A stretch of 64,000 nucleotides of DNA, taken from Nocardia shimofusensis NBRC 100134. GTDB lineage: Bacteria; Actinomycetota; Actinomycetes; Mycobacteriales; Mycobacteriaceae. Below, piece by piece: positions 44,850-53,912 of this stretch. The translations under genes and the position numbers were made by a program. The notes under the pieces are model-generated. The model saw only the letters and a program-made list of their open reading frames with translations. It searched no databases and was not told the DNA's origin. Location: the NCBI RefSeq assembly GCF_001613125.1, contig NZ_BDBT01000029.1, positions 1 to 64,000 on the forward strand, written 5' to 3'. Within the stretch, counting starts at the first letter, position 1. The number at the start of each line of letters is the position of its first letter.

Positions 44850-45938
44850 ATGGGGTATGACGGACAGGTGGCCAGATGGCTGTTGCACGTCGATCTCGAC
44901 CAGTTCCAGGCGGCGGTGGAATTCCGGCGTCATCCGGAACTGCGCGGCAGGCCGGTGATCGTCGGCGGCAACGGTGATCCCGAGGAGCCACGCAAGGTCG
45001 TGACCTGCGCTTCCTATCCGGCCCGCGCCTACGGTGTGCGGGCGGGCATGCCGTTGCGGTCGGCGGCGCGCCGCTGCCCGGAGGGTGTCTTCCTGCCGCT
45101 GGACATGGCCGCCTACGAGGAAGCCTCCGACGAGGTCATGGCGCTGCTGCGAACCTTCCCCGGGCGGGTCGAGGTGTGGGGATGGGACGAGGCGTTCCTG
45201 GCCGCCGACACCGACGACCCCGAATCACTGGCCCGCGAGATCCGCGCCGCTGTGGCGGAATTGGACCTCGGCTGCGCGATCGGCATCGGCGACAACAAAC
45301 TCACCGCGAAGCTGGCGACCGGATTCGCGAAGTCGGCGGGCAAGTCCTCGGCCGCACCGGCGGACGACCCGGGCGCGGCGACCGGCACCTTCCGCCTCAC
45401 CGCCGCCAACTGGACCGAGGTCATGGGCCACCGCCCGACGAACGCGCTGTGGGGCATCGGCAACCGGATCGCCGCCCGCCTGGCCGAACTCGGCATCGAG
45501 ACCGTGGCCGACCTGATGGCGGCCGACCACCGCCGCCTCGCCGCCGAATTCGGTCCGAGCACCGGCCCCTACCTGTGGGTGCTCGGCCACGGCAAGGGCG
45601 ACACCGAGGTGAGCACCCAGCCCCGGATTCCGGTGGGCCGCAGCAGATCCGAGACCTTCCCCACCGATCTCACCGACGCGGCCGAGATCCGCGCCCAGGT
45701 CGCGCGGCTGGCGACCGAGGTGGCCGAGGAGATGGCCGAAGCCGGTCGGATCACCGTGCGGGTCTCGGTCACCGTACGCACCAAGACCTTCTTCACCCGC
45801 AGCAAGCAGGCGAAACTGTCGGAACCGACCGCCGACGTCGCCGCCATCGCCGAAGCGGCGCTGCGCGTCGTCGACCGGTTCGAGCTGGACCGCCCGGTCC
45901 GGCTGCTCGGCGTCCGCCTGGAATTCGCGCCCGAATAG
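44850..45938 (+). CDS. dinB: DNA polymerase IV (DinB2 / DinP type)
   Basis: The 362-residue Y-family polymerase performs translesion synthesis. The metal-binding acids are visible: HVDLDQF (D15) and the WGWDEAF pair. Helix-hairpin-helix and little-finger regions follow (GIGNRIAARLAELGIETVAD; VTVRTKTFFTRSKQAKL). Sequence and length resemble M. tuberculosis Rv3056. Possible starts are ATG 44850 and GTG 44868; the frame opens at 44820. The C-terminal end LEFAPE lacks a beta-clamp motif as far as I can see, as reported for the mycobacterial DinB2 type. I see no SOS box upstream. Confidence 0.92.
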   Translation: MGYDGQVARWLLHVDLDQFQAAVEFRRHPELRGRPVIVGGNGDPEEPRKVVTCASYPARAYGVRAGMPLRSAARRCPEGVFLPLDMAAYEEASDEVMALLRTFPGRVEVWGWDEAFLAADTDDPESLAREIRAAVAELDLGCAIGIGDNKLTAKLATGFAKSAGKSSAAPADDPGAATGTFRLTAANWTEVMGHRPTNALWGIGNRIAARLAELGIETVADLMAADHRRLAAEFGPSTGPYLWVLGHGKGDTEVSTQPRIPVGRSRSETFPTDLTDAAEIRAQVARLATEVAEEMAEAGRITVRVSVTVRTKTFFTRSKQAKLSEPTADVAAIAEAALRVVDRFELDRPVRLLGVRLEFAPE

Positions 45939-45978
45939 ACCGCTGGGGTGAGCCGGTCTCAGCGGCGCTGCAGTCAGA

Positions 45979-46005
45979 CCCCCGCCGGAGGGTGGCCGGC
46001 GGGGG
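45979..46005. terminator. Terminator between the polymerase gene and the convergent secreted-protein gene
   Basis: A perfect 10-bp GC stem (45979-45988 with 45996-46005) with a 7-nt loop. A wider inverted repeat (AGCGGCGCTG near 45961, CAGCGCCGCT near 46039) flanks it and reaches into the end of the convergent gene. Confidence 0.75.
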
Positions 46006-46037
46006 ATCGAATCCGTACCCGAACTCGCCTGCCCCGA

Positions 46038-46457
46038 TCAGCGCCGCTGCAGCGTGAGACCGGCGAGCAGTTGTGGCACCTGCACCGCGGTGCCCGCGAC
46101 ATTCAGCGTGCCGGTCCACATGCCCTGGCGGGGATCGATGTCGTGCAATGCCAGTCCGATCGGCAGGCCGTCCAGAACGATGTAGGTCTCGTTCGGGCCG
46201 ACGGGGATCTGGCGCCCCGCGCGGTCGAAGGCCGGGCAGTCGAGGAACACGTTCGTCGCATTGCCGTCGACATGCAGGTCACAGCCGTCGAGAGGCGTCC
46301 CGACGACATTGGGGGCGCCGCGGGTGATGTGGTAGACCCCTGGCGGCACGATCCCGTTGCGCGGGAACTCCGGGTCGTCGGCGTGAGCGGCGGCGGGCAG
46401 GGCGCACAGCGCGGCGGCGACGAGCGCGACACTCGCTGCGAGGGAGCGGATCAGCAT
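46038..46457 (-). CDS. Secreted hypothetical protein
   Basis: The 139-residue product has a signal peptide (MLIRSLAASVALVAAALCAL, cleavage near AHADDP). The mature domain (PPGVYHITRGAPNVVGTPLD; DGLPIGLALHDIDPRQGMW) has two Cys that may pair (GCDLHV, LDCPAF). ATG 46457 was chosen because it starts the signal peptide. I do not recognise the family. It is convergent with the polymerase gene. Confidence 0.72.
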   Translation of the reverse strand: MLIRSLAASVALVAAALCALPAAAHADDPEFPRNGIVPPGVYHITRGAPNVVGTPLDGCDLHVDGNATNVFLDCPAFDRAGRQIPVGPNETYIVLDGLPIGLALHDIDPRQGMWTGTLNVAGTAVQVPQLLAGLTLQRR

Positions 46458-46622
46458 AGGTCGAAGCCCTCTCGATGATCGTTTCTGTCGTTCCATCGTA
46501 GGGACTCGGCTCGCGTGCCCGGTCCCATGACCGATTCCGTCGGCGCTTTCGCCGCACAGCGGGCCGGCCCGGCAGCAAGTAGGCTGGCCACACCCGGATG
46601 TCGTGCTATCGACGAAAGCCGG

Positions 46623-46868
46623 TTACGGGGTGGCGGGTGCGCCGCCACCATTGCTCGACCCGAGCGCCAACCCCTCGTACAGCGCTATCCACAGCTCCAT
46701 CAAGGGGCCGCACTGGAGATTGCAGCCGATCTCGGACGAACCCGCCACCTGGCTCGCCTGCGCGGGAGCGGCGGCCGGCGGCCCGGCGACGGCCGAACCC
46801 GCGGCTACGAGCTGGCCCGGAAAAAGCAGCGCACCAGCCAATGCCAGTCCGGTGATCGAACGCTTCAT
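46623..46868 (-). CDS. Small secreted hypothetical protein
   Basis: The 81-residue product has a signal peptide (ITGLALAGALLFPGQLVAAG) and a short mature part with two Cys (IGCNLQCGPLMELW). ATG 46868 follows AGAGAGG. Small exported Nocardia proteins with a CxxxC pair and a Gly-rich end are common, without known function. The gene lies downstream of the repeat-terminator cluster at 47000-47254, so it must have its own promoter. Confidence 0.7.
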   Translation of the reverse strand: MKRSITGLALAGALLFPGQLVAAGSAVAGPPAAAPAQASQVAGSSEIGCNLQCGPLMELWIALYEGLALGSSNGGGAPATP

Positions 46869-46999
46869 GTGATCCTCTCTGGTATTTGTCCCCCGACAAG
46901 TGCCTCTCGCACGGACTGAAAGTTACTGACTGGAAATGACATTGCGAAGCCCCAGATTCCAGGGTGTAACAGCGGAGCACGCGCCCTCGATAGCTTCCC

Positions 47000-47254
47000 G
47001 CTCCCACTCCGCCCGCTGACCCGCTCAGGCTGTGTGTATTTCGCCTGAGCGGGGCGTGCTGCGTGGTGACGCTGCGCTCCCACTCCGCCGCTGACCCGCT
47101 CAGGCTGTGTGTGTTTCGCCTGAGCGGGGCGTGCTGCGTGGTGACGCTGCGCTCCCACTCCGCCGCTGACCCGCTCAGGCTGTGTGTGTTTCGCCTGAGC
47201 GGGGCGTGCTGCGTGGTGACGCTGCGCTCCCACTCCGCCGCTGACCCGCTCAGG
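47000..47254. repeat. 75-bp tandem repeat, 3.4 copies, each carrying a terminator hairpin
   Basis: Copies start at 47000 (76 bp), 47076 (75), 47151 (75) and 47226 (29-bp partial). Each complete copy has a perfect 11-bp stem (CCCGCTCAGGC and GCCTGAGCGGG) around a 12-nt loop: 47020-47053, 47095-47128 and 47170-47203. The last partial copy contains the stop codon of the ABC transporter gene. Confidence 0.95.
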
Positions 47255-49127
47255 CGGCGACCTCGGCGGGTTCGGCGAACTGGGTGCGGTACAACTCGGC
47301 GTAGCGGCCCTCGGCCGCGAGCAGTTCGGTGTGGGTGCCCTGCTCGACGATGCGGCCGTCCTCCAGCACGACGATCAGGTCGGCGGCGCGGATGGTGGAC
47401 AACCGGTGGGCGATCACCAGCGCGGTGCGGCCTTCCAGTGCCTCGGTGAGGGCTTCCTGCACCGCGGCTTCGGAGGTCGAGTCCAGGGAGGCGGTGGCCT
47501 CGTCCAGGATCACCAGGCGCGGTTGCTTGAGCAGCAGGCGCGCGATGGTGAGGCGCTGGCGTTCGCCGCCGGAGAGGCGGTAGCCGCGTTCGCCGACCAC
47601 GGTGTCCAGGCCGTCGGCCAGCGATTCGACGAGGTCGCCGAGGCGGGCGCGGCGCAGTGCGTCCCACAGTTGCGCCTCGTCGGCCTCGGGGCGGGCCAGC
47701 AGCAGGTTGGCGCGGATGGTGTCGTGGAAGAGGTGCCCGTCCTGGGTGACCAGGCCGACGGCGGCGCGCAGTGAGCGGGCGCCGATCCGGCGCACGTCGA
47801 CCCCGTTCAACCGCACGGACCCCGAATCCACGTCGTAGAGCCGCGAAACCAGCTGCGCGATGGTCGATTTGCCCGCGCCAGATGATCCGACCAGCGCCAC
47901 CAGCTGTCCCGGCTCGGCGCGCAGTGTGATGTCGTGCAGCACCTCCACGCCGCCGCGCGTGTCCAGGGTCGCGACCTCCTCCAGCGAGGCGAGCGAAACC
48001 TTGTCCGCCGAGGGGTAGCCGAAGTGCACGCCGTCGAGCTCCAGCCGTACCGGGCCGTCCGGCACCGGCACGGCGTCCGGCGCGTCTTCGATGAGCGGCT
48101 TCAGGTCGAGCACCTCGAAGACCCGCTCGAAACTGACCAGCGCCGCCATGATCTCCATCCGCGCACTGGCCAGCGCTGTCAGCGGCGCGTAGAGCCTGGT
48201 CAGCAGCAGCGAGAGCGCGACGACCGCGCCCGCGTCCAGCCTGCCGACCAGCGCGTACCACCCGCCGAGGCCGTAGACCAGCGCGACGGCCAGCGCCGAG
48301 ACCAGGGTCAGCGAGGTGACGAACACCGTCTGCAGCATCGCCGTGCGCACACCGATGTCGCGCACCCGCCCGGCCCGTGCGGCGAACTCGGCGGACTCCT
48401 GCTCGGGCCTGCCGAACAGCTTCACCAGGGTCGCGCCGGGGGCCGAGAAACGCTCGGTCATCTGGGTGCTCATGGCGGCGTTCAATCGCGCCGCCTCCCG
48501 TTGCATCTCGGCGAGCCGATGGCCCATCCGGCGCGCGGGCACCACGAACACCGGCAGCAGCAGCAGCGCCAGCACGGTGATCTGCCAGGAGATGGTGAGC
48601 ATCACCCCGAGTGTCAGCGCCAGTGTGACGAGATTGGTCACCACCCCGGAGAGGGTGTCGCTGAACGCGCGCTGCGCGCCGATCACGTCGTTGTTGAGCC
48701 TGCTCACCAGGGCGCCGGTGCGGGTGCGGGTGAAGAACGCGACCGGCATCCGCTGCACGTGGTCGAACACCGCGCGCCGCAGATCCAGGATCAGGCCTTC
48801 GCCGATGCGCGCGGACAGCCACCGGATCACCAGCCCCAGTCCGGCGTCGGCGACGGCGAGCGCGCCGATGGCCGCGGCCAGGATCACCACCACCCGCGGC
48901 TCCGCCGCGCCGACGATGCTGTTCACCACCCGGCCCGCCAGCACGGGCGTGGCCACCGCGAGCAGCGCCGAGATCACGCTGAACAGCAGGAACACCGCGA
49001 TGCGCCGCTTGTGCGGCGTCGCGAAACGCAGGATCCGCCGGGCGGTGGCGGCACGGAACGGCCGTTGCTCGTCGGGTGCGTTGGCCTGTTGATACATCTG
49101 GTGCCAGGCCACGGATTCGATACTCAC
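47250..49127 (-). CDS. ABC transporter, fused permease and ATPase (exporter type)
   Basis: The 625-residue half-transporter has six membrane segments in its first about 330 residues and a C-terminal ATPase. ATPase motifs: Walker A (VGSSGAGKST), signature (RLSGGERQRLTIARL) and Walker B (RLVILDEATASLD), then the H-loop (IAHRLSTIR). It would work as a homodimer or with a partner not present here. The substrate is unknown; lipid or drug export is typical. The start is GTG 49127, preceded by GGGAG. Its transcript ends in three repeat hairpins. Confidence 0.93.
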   Translation of the reverse strand: MSIESVAWHQMYQQANAPDEQRPFRAATARRILRFATPHKRRIAVFLLFSVISALLAVATPVLAGRVVNSIVGAAEPRVVVILAAAIGALAVADAGLGLVIRWLSARIGEGLILDLRRAVFDHVQRMPVAFFTRTRTGALVSRLNNDVIGAQRAFSDTLSGVVTNLVTLALTLGVMLTISWQITVLALLLLPVFVVPARRMGHRLAEMQREAARLNAAMSTQMTERFSAPGATLVKLFGRPEQESAEFAARAGRVRDIGVRTAMLQTVFVTSLTLVSALAVALVYGLGGWYALVGRLDAGAVVALSLLLTRLYAPLTALASARMEIMAALVSFERVFEVLDLKPLIEDAPDAVPVPDGPVRLELDGVHFGYPSADKVSLASLEEVATLDTRGGVEVLHDITLRAEPGQLVALVGSSGAGKSTIAQLVSRLYDVDSGSVRLNGVDVRRIGARSLRAAVGLVTQDGHLFHDTIRANLLLARPEADEAQLWDALRRARLGDLVESLADGLDTVVGERGYRLSGGERQRLTIARLLLKQPRLVILDEATASLDSTSEAAVQEALTEALEGRTALVIAHRLSTIRAADLIVVLEDGRIVEQGTHTELLAAEGRYAELYRTQFAEPAEVAA

Positions 49128-49279
49128 GTCTACTCCCTTTCGACCACGCTCATTCCACCCCAGGCCACCGACACTAGAACCTCAACTATTATCGAGGTCA
49201 AGCTATTTCCGGCCGCATCGACCGGACAACGCGGCATCGTGCCCGACCGCGCGGCGGTGCGCTCACTAGGCTGACGGAG

Positions 49280-52111
49280 GTGAGCGAGGAACAGCTGTTC
49301 GCGGCCTTGCGGGCCGGGATCGACGGCGAGGTGGACACCTCGCCGCGCAGGCGCGCCGAGTACTCCTCCGACGCTTCCAACTACCGGGTGCCGCCCGCCG
49401 CCGTGGTCTTCCCACGCGGTGACGACGACATCGCCGCCACCCTGGTTTTCGCGCGCGAGAACGGCCTGCCCGTCACCGCGCGCGGCGCGGGCACGTCGGT
49501 GGCGGGCAACGCGGTGGGGCCGGGCCTGGTTCTGGATTTCAGCAGGCACATGAACCGTGTCCTGGTTGTCGATGCCGAACGCCGCGTGGCACGGGTGCAA
49601 CCCGGCGTCGTGCTCTCGTCTCTGCAACGCCTCGCCCGTCCGCACGGCCTGCGCTTCGGTCCCGACCCCTCCACCCAGGACCGCTGCACCCTCGGCGGCA
49701 TGATCGGCAACAACGCCTGTGGACCGCGCGCGGTGTCGTGGGGGCGCACCAGCGACAACATCGCGGCATTGCGCGTCCTCGACGGTCGCGGCGCCGAGCG
49801 CGCCCTGGCAGCCGACCTGTCGGTCGTGCCCGGTCTGCCGGAATTCACCCGCTCGCACCTGGCGCTGCTGCGCACCGAATTGGGCCGCTTCGGCCGCCAG
49901 GCCTCCGGCTACGGACTCGAACACCTGCTGCCCGAACGCGGCTCCGAGGTCGCCAAGGCCTTCGCCGGGACCGAGGGCACCTGTGGCCTGCTGCTCGACG
50001 CCGAGGTCCGCCTGGTCCCCCTGCCCGGCGCGACCACGCTGACCGTGCTCGGTTACCCCGATATCGCCACCGCCGCCGACGACGTGGCGGTGGTGATGTC
50101 CTGCGATCCGATCGCGGTGGAAGGCATCGACTCCCGCTTGGTCGATGTGGTGCGCACGCACCGCGGCTCGGTGCCCGACCTGCCGCGCGGGGGCGCCTGG
50201 CTGTTCGTGGAGACCGGCGGCGCTACCGCGGACGAGTCGCTCGAGGCCGCGCGCGGGTTGTGCGGCGCCGCGCACGCGCTCGAGGCCAGGATCGTCACCG
50301 ATGCCGCCGTGGCCGCGACGCTGTGGCGGATCAGGGCCGACGGCGCGGGACTCGCCGGTCGCACCGCGCAGGGCCGTCCCGCCTGGCCGGGCTGGGAGGA
50401 CGCGGCCGTCCCGCCCGAACGCCTCGGCGGCTACCTGCGCGAATTCGCCGCACTCACCGCCGAGCACGGCGTCGACGGCCTGCTCTACGGCCACATCGGC
50501 GACGGCTGCATTCACGTCCGCCTCGACCTGCCGATCGCCGACGCGCCCGCCCGATTCCGCGCCTTCCTCGTCGACGCCGCCGAACTCGTGGTGCGCCACG
50601 GCGGCTCGCTCTCCGGCGAGCACGGCGACGGGCGGGCCCGCTCGGAATTGCTCGCCGTCATGTACCCGCCGCCCGTCCTCGCCGCGTTCGCCGAATTCAA
50701 GGCGCTGTTCGACCCGGACGGCGTGCTCAACCCCGGCGTGCTGGTCGAGCCGAACGCCGTCGACGCCGATCTGCGGGTGGCGGGCGTGGCGCCGCTGCCC
50801 TCGGTGGGTGGTTTCGCCTTCCCGCACGACGGCGGCGACCTGGCCGCGGCCGTGCACCGCTGTGTCGGTGTGGGCAGATGCCGGGCGGACAACCGGCAGG
50901 CGGGTGGCTTCATGTGCCCGTCCTACCTGGCCACCGGAGACGAGAAGGACAACACCAGGGGGCGCGCCAGGGTGCTGCAGGAAGTGGTGCGCGGCGCGCT
51001 GCCGGTGACCTCACCCGCCGTCGCGGAATCGCTGGACCTGTGCCTGTCGTGCAAGGCATGCCGCACCGATTGCCCGGCGGGCGTCGACATGGCCGCCTAC
51101 AAATCCGAGATCCTGTACCGGCGCTATCGCCGCCGCCTGCGCCCCGCCGACCATTACACCCTGGGGATGCTGCCGCGCTGGCTGGGGCCGGCCACCAGGA
51201 TGCCCCGCCTAGCCAACGCGCTGGCGAACCAGAAGCTGCTGCGCCGCTGGGGTTTACGCGCGGCCGGTCTGGATCCGCGCCGCCCGGTGCCGCGCCTGGC
51301 GGGCCGGTCCTTCCGACGGGCCTGGCACGGCCGCGAGAACCGCGCGGACCGAGCCGCCGACGCGCCGACGGTGATGCTCTGGCTCGACACCTTCACCGAC
51401 GCCTTCGCCCCCGAGATCGCCGAAGCGGCGGTGCGGTTGCTGGAATCGACCGGTCACACCGTGATCATCCCGGGCAGGCGGGTCTGCTGCGGGCTGACCT
51501 GGATCAGCACCGGCCAGCTCGACGGCGCCCGCGCCCGGCTGCGCGCCACCCTCGACGCCCTCGACGACCACGTCCGAGCGGGAGGTCTCGTCGTCGGCCT
51601 GGAACCCTCCTGCACTGCCGCGCTCCGCGCCGACCTGCCCGAACTGCTTCCCGAGGACCCCCGCGCCGAGCCGGTGGCGCGGGCCGTGCGAACCCTGGCC
51701 GAATTCCTCGCCGAACAGCCGGACTGGCGTCCCCCGGATCGCGCCGGGCGCTCGGTGGTGGTCCAGCCGCACTGTCACCAGCACGCCGTGCTCGGTTTCG
51801 CCCCTGATCGCCGGATAATTGCCGACACCGGGGCCGAGATCGTCGAGATCAGCGGATGCTGCGGACTGGCCGGGAACTTCGGCATGCAGGCGGGCCATTA
51901 CGACATCTCCGTGCAGATCGCGGGCGCCGGCCTGCTCCCCGTGCTGGCCGAGGCAGGAGAAGCCGCCGTGTTCCTCGCCGACGGCTTCTCCTGCCGTACC
52001 CAGGCCGCCCAGCTCACCGGCCGTGGTAGCGCACATCTGGCGCAGTTCCTGCTCGACGCCGATCCGGGTGCGGCTCAGAGTCCGAACGGCAGCGTGCCCG
52101 GCGGAATCTGA
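49280..52111 (+). CDS. FAD-linked oxidase and Fe-S protein fusion (D-lactate/glycolate dehydrogenase-like)
   Basis: The 943-residue protein joins a GlcD-type FAD-binding oxidase (about 1-500; VTARGAGTSVAGNAVGPGLV, then QDRCTLGGMIGNNACG and the C-terminal GEHGDGRARSELL) with a GlpC-type iron-sulfur part. The latter has two ferredoxin-like Cys clusters (CVGVGRCRADNRQAGGFMCP and CLSCKACRTDCPAGVDM) and two CCG domains (CCGLTW, CCGLAG). Such fusions oxidise 2-hydroxy acids and pass electrons to the quinone pool. The exact substrate is open. The GTG 49280 start has its ribosome binding sequence unusually close (GGAG adjacent). The gene is divergent from the ABC gene. Confidence 0.92.
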   Translation: MSEEQLFAALRAGIDGEVDTSPRRRAEYSSDASNYRVPPAAVVFPRGDDDIAATLVFARENGLPVTARGAGTSVAGNAVGPGLVLDFSRHMNRVLVVDAERRVARVQPGVVLSSLQRLARPHGLRFGPDPSTQDRCTLGGMIGNNACGPRAVSWGRTSDNIAALRVLDGRGAERALAADLSVVPGLPEFTRSHLALLRTELGRFGRQASGYGLEHLLPERGSEVAKAFAGTEGTCGLLLDAEVRLVPLPGATTLTVLGYPDIATAADDVAVVMSCDPIAVEGIDSRLVDVVRTHRGSVPDLPRGGAWLFVETGGATADESLEAARGLCGAAHALEARIVTDAAVAATLWRIRADGAGLAGRTAQGRPAWPGWEDAAVPPERLGGYLREFAALTAEHGVDGLLYGHIGDGCIHVRLDLPIADAPARFRAFLVDAAELVVRHGGSLSGEHGDGRARSELLAVMYPPPVLAAFAEFKALFDPDGVLNPGVLVEPNAVDADLRVAGVAPLPSVGGFAFPHDGGDLAAAVHRCVGVGRCRADNRQAGGFMCPSYLATGDEKDNTRGRARVLQEVVRGALPVTSPAVAESLDLCLSCKACRTDCPAGVDMAAYKSEILYRRYRRRLRPADHYTLGMLPRWLGPATRMPRLANALANQKLLRRWGLRAAGLDPRRPVPRLAGRSFRRAWHGRENRADRAADAPTVMLWLDTFTDAFAPEIAEAAVRLLESTGHTVIIPGRRVCCGLTWISTGQLDGARARLRATLDALDDHVRAGGLVVGLEPSCTAALRADLPELLPEDPRAEPVARAVRTLAEFLAEQPDWRPPDRAGRSVVVQPHCHQHAVLGFAPDRRIIADTGAEIVEISGCCGLAGNFGMQAGHYDISVQIAGAGLLPVLAEAGEAAVFLADGFSCRTQAAQLTGRGSAHLAQFLLDADPGAAQSPNGSVPGGI

Positions 52112-52179
52112 TAGCCGGAGCTGCCCGCGGAGACAGCGCCCCACGCGCCGAGCAGCCAGTTGAGTGCATTGGTGATCAT
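52075..52179 (-). CDS. 34-residue hydrophobic peptide gene
   Basis: The ORF begins MITNALNWLLGAWGAVSAGS and ends with TLPFGL. ATG 52179 is preceded by GGAGG with 5-nt spacing, a ribosome binding site as good as any in the window. It has one short amphipathic or membrane-like segment and a Gly/Pro end, without charged residues. The 3' end overlaps the convergent FAD/Fe-S gene by 37 bases. A longer frame upstream has no such start. I do not recognise it; peptides of this kind may be membrane-active, regulatory or chance ORFs. Confidence 0.5.
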   Translation of the reverse strand: MITNALNWLLGAWGAVSAGSSGYQIPPGTLPFGL

Positions 52180-52320
52180 CGGAACCTCCGTTGTGCCAGC
52201 TGTTTGCCGATCGCCGGAAACATCGCCGCACCGCGGATGTCTGTTACGTGAGGTCCGTGATGTGGGTGCCACCCGGACGTCCATCGATCGGCAGCCGGGG
52301 CCGGGGCGCACAATGGACCG

Positions 52321-53262
52321 GTGCGTACATCGACCACACCGGCGATCGGGGGCGAGCGATCCCGGACGGTCGCCTCACCCCGGCCCGTCGACCTCGCGCA
52401 CACCCTCGCCCCGTTGCGTCGCGGCGCGGGCGACCCGTGTACCCACCGCGACGACGCGGGCGGGCACTGGCAGGCCACCCGCACCCCCGCGGGCCCCGTC
52501 ACCTATCGGCTGATCCAGTCCGGCTCGCACACCGTGCACGCGCGAGCCTGGGGGCCGGGCGCGCAGGTCTTCCTCGACGACCTGCCCGCCATGCTCTGCC
52601 TCGACGAGAATCTCGACGACTTCACCCCCGAGCATCCGCTCATCGACGACGCGCACCGCAGGCACCCCGGCCTGCGGATGTTGCGCACCGGCCGGGTCTT
52701 CGAAGCGCTGGTCCCCTCGGTCATCGAGCAGAAGGTGCACACCATCTCGGCGCTGGCCTCGTGGCGAAAACTGGTGCGGCAGTACGGAGAACCCGCGCCC
52801 GGCCCGGCCCCTGCGGGTCTGCTGCTGCCGCCCGCCCCCGAGACCTGGCGGCGGATACCGTCCTGGGAATTCCATCGGGCGGGCGTCGGCCCGCAACGCG
52901 CCCGCACCATCGTGCGCGCCGCGGCGATCGCCGACTCGCTCGAGCGCACCGCCGCTCGCGCCCCCGCCGAGGCCGCCCGAATGCTGTGCACCGTCCCCGG
53001 CATAGGGGTGTGGACCGCCGCCGAGACAGCCCAGCGCGCCTTCGGCGACGCCGACGCGCTGTCCGTCGGCGACTACCACCTGGCCGCGATCATCGGCTGG
53101 ACCCTGCTCGGCCGTCCGCTCGACGACGACGGCATGGTCGAGTATCTGGAACCCCTACGCCCGCATCGTTATCGGGTGGTCCGCCTGCTCGAGATCAGCG
53201 GCCACGCGCGCAAGCCCAAGTTCGGTCCGCGTACCCCGCTCACCGATCACACCTGGCACTGA
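52321..53262 (+). CDS. AlkA-like DNA-3-methyladenine glycosylase
   Basis: The 313-residue base-excision enzyme has the helix-hairpin-helix motif followed by the catalytic Asp (TVPGIGVWTAAETAQRAFGD, then LSVGDYHL). The upstream part matches the family (LRTGRVFEALVPSVIEQKVH). It removes alkylated bases from DNA. The start is GTG 52321. A terminator hairpin follows. Confidence 0.9.
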   Translation: MRTSTTPAIGGERSRTVASPRPVDLAHTLAPLRRGAGDPCTHRDDAGGHWQATRTPAGPVTYRLIQSGSHTVHARAWGPGAQVFLDDLPAMLCLDENLDDFTPEHPLIDDAHRRHPGLRMLRTGRVFEALVPSVIEQKVHTISALASWRKLVRQYGEPAPGPAPAGLLLPPAPETWRRIPSWEFHRAGVGPQRARTIVRAAAIADSLERTAARAPAEAARMLCTVPGIGVWTAAETAQRAFGDADALSVGDYHLAAIIGWTLLGRPLDDDGMVEYLEPLRPHRYRVVRLLEISGHARKPKFGPRTPLTDHTWH

Positions 53263-53267
53263 CCTCG

Positions 53268-53299
53268 GGCCGCCGCGCGAGCGTATCCGCGCGGCGGCC
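53268..53299. terminator. Bidirectional terminator downstream of the AlkA-like gene
   Basis: A perfect 12-bp stem (53268-53279 with 53288-53299) around an 8-nt loop. It separates the AlkA-like gene from the small minus-strand ORF ending at 53308. Confidence 0.78.
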
Positions 53300-53307
53300 G
53301 CGTCGGA

Positions 53308-53517
53308 TCAGATGCGCAGTGCGCGTTCGTCGAGAACGCATTTTCCCGCTTCGACCAGCGTCGCCCTGGCGCGACGTCGCACCAGGCACCGGTCCACGGT
53401 GCAGTCCAAGTGCAGCTGCATCGCCGAATGTGCCTGCGTGGTCGTCATGATTCCGGGATCGCTACCGCAACTGAGCAGCCCGGACGACCACATCCCCTGG
53501 TTCGCCATCTGCATCAC
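53308..53517 (-). CDS. Small hypothetical protein with a Cys pair
   Basis: The ORF has 69 residues from ATG 53517, or 46 from ATG 53448 (MTTTQAHSAMQLHLDCTVDR). The second half (LDCTVDRCLVRRRARATLVE, ending LDERALRI) resembles small Nocardia proteins with a conserved Cys-x4-Cys. I prefer the shorter start by comparison, though its ribosome binding site is weak. The convergent terminator just beyond its stop supports a real gene. The function is unknown. Confidence 0.55.
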   Translation of the reverse strand: MMQMANQGMWSSGLLSCGSDPGIMTTTQAHSAMQLHLDCTVDRCLVRRRARATLVEAGKCVLDERALRI

Positions 53518-53912
53518 GCCACCGCCGCGTCTGCGACCATCGACGGTGGCGATGTGACATCTGACGCTGTGACATCTTCAGCCATGACTCCTCGTTCCCG
53601 CGTGCGATCGGTTGACGCGCCCGGAGAGTTCCACGCGCGCAAGGACAGTCGCACGCGAGTTCCGAGCACACTTCCAGCACACCATTTGTGCGGCGCGTCG
53701 GCGGGCGGCTCGCGGTAGATCCATGAGATTTACCGCGAATCCCCAGCATGTCATCCATTCTGGAGTACAGGATTGTCCACAGTGGATGAACACGTCTCGA
53801 ATCACAGGTCGGTAGCACGAGTACCCGAGCGGCATCGTGGGGAACCGAGCTCGCAGGTCCGCCCCCCGATACGCCCCCGGTCAGGCCGGGGTTGGAGAAC
53901 GGAGCGTTGACG
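53518..53912. other. 395-bp intergenic region
   Basis: No convincing gene. The open frames in both directions lack ribosome binding sites and are Arg/Ser/Thr-rich. One TTGTCCACA, identical to the actinobacterial DnaA box, lies at 53773-53781. It should contain promoters for both flanking genes. Confidence 0.5.

Noticed and set aside
47000..47254. Repeat cluster as a CRISPR array
   Set aside because: The units are contiguous 75-bp copies without variable spacers, and no cas genes are present.
53773..53781. DnaA box TTGTCCACA as a sign of a replication origin
   Set aside because: Only one copy was seen, no cluster and no dnaA/dnaN nearby. One match in 64 kb is close to chance.
53578..53835. 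Small ORFs on both strands between 53578 and 53835
   Set aside because: No ribosome binding site, no plausible composition, and they overlap each other.
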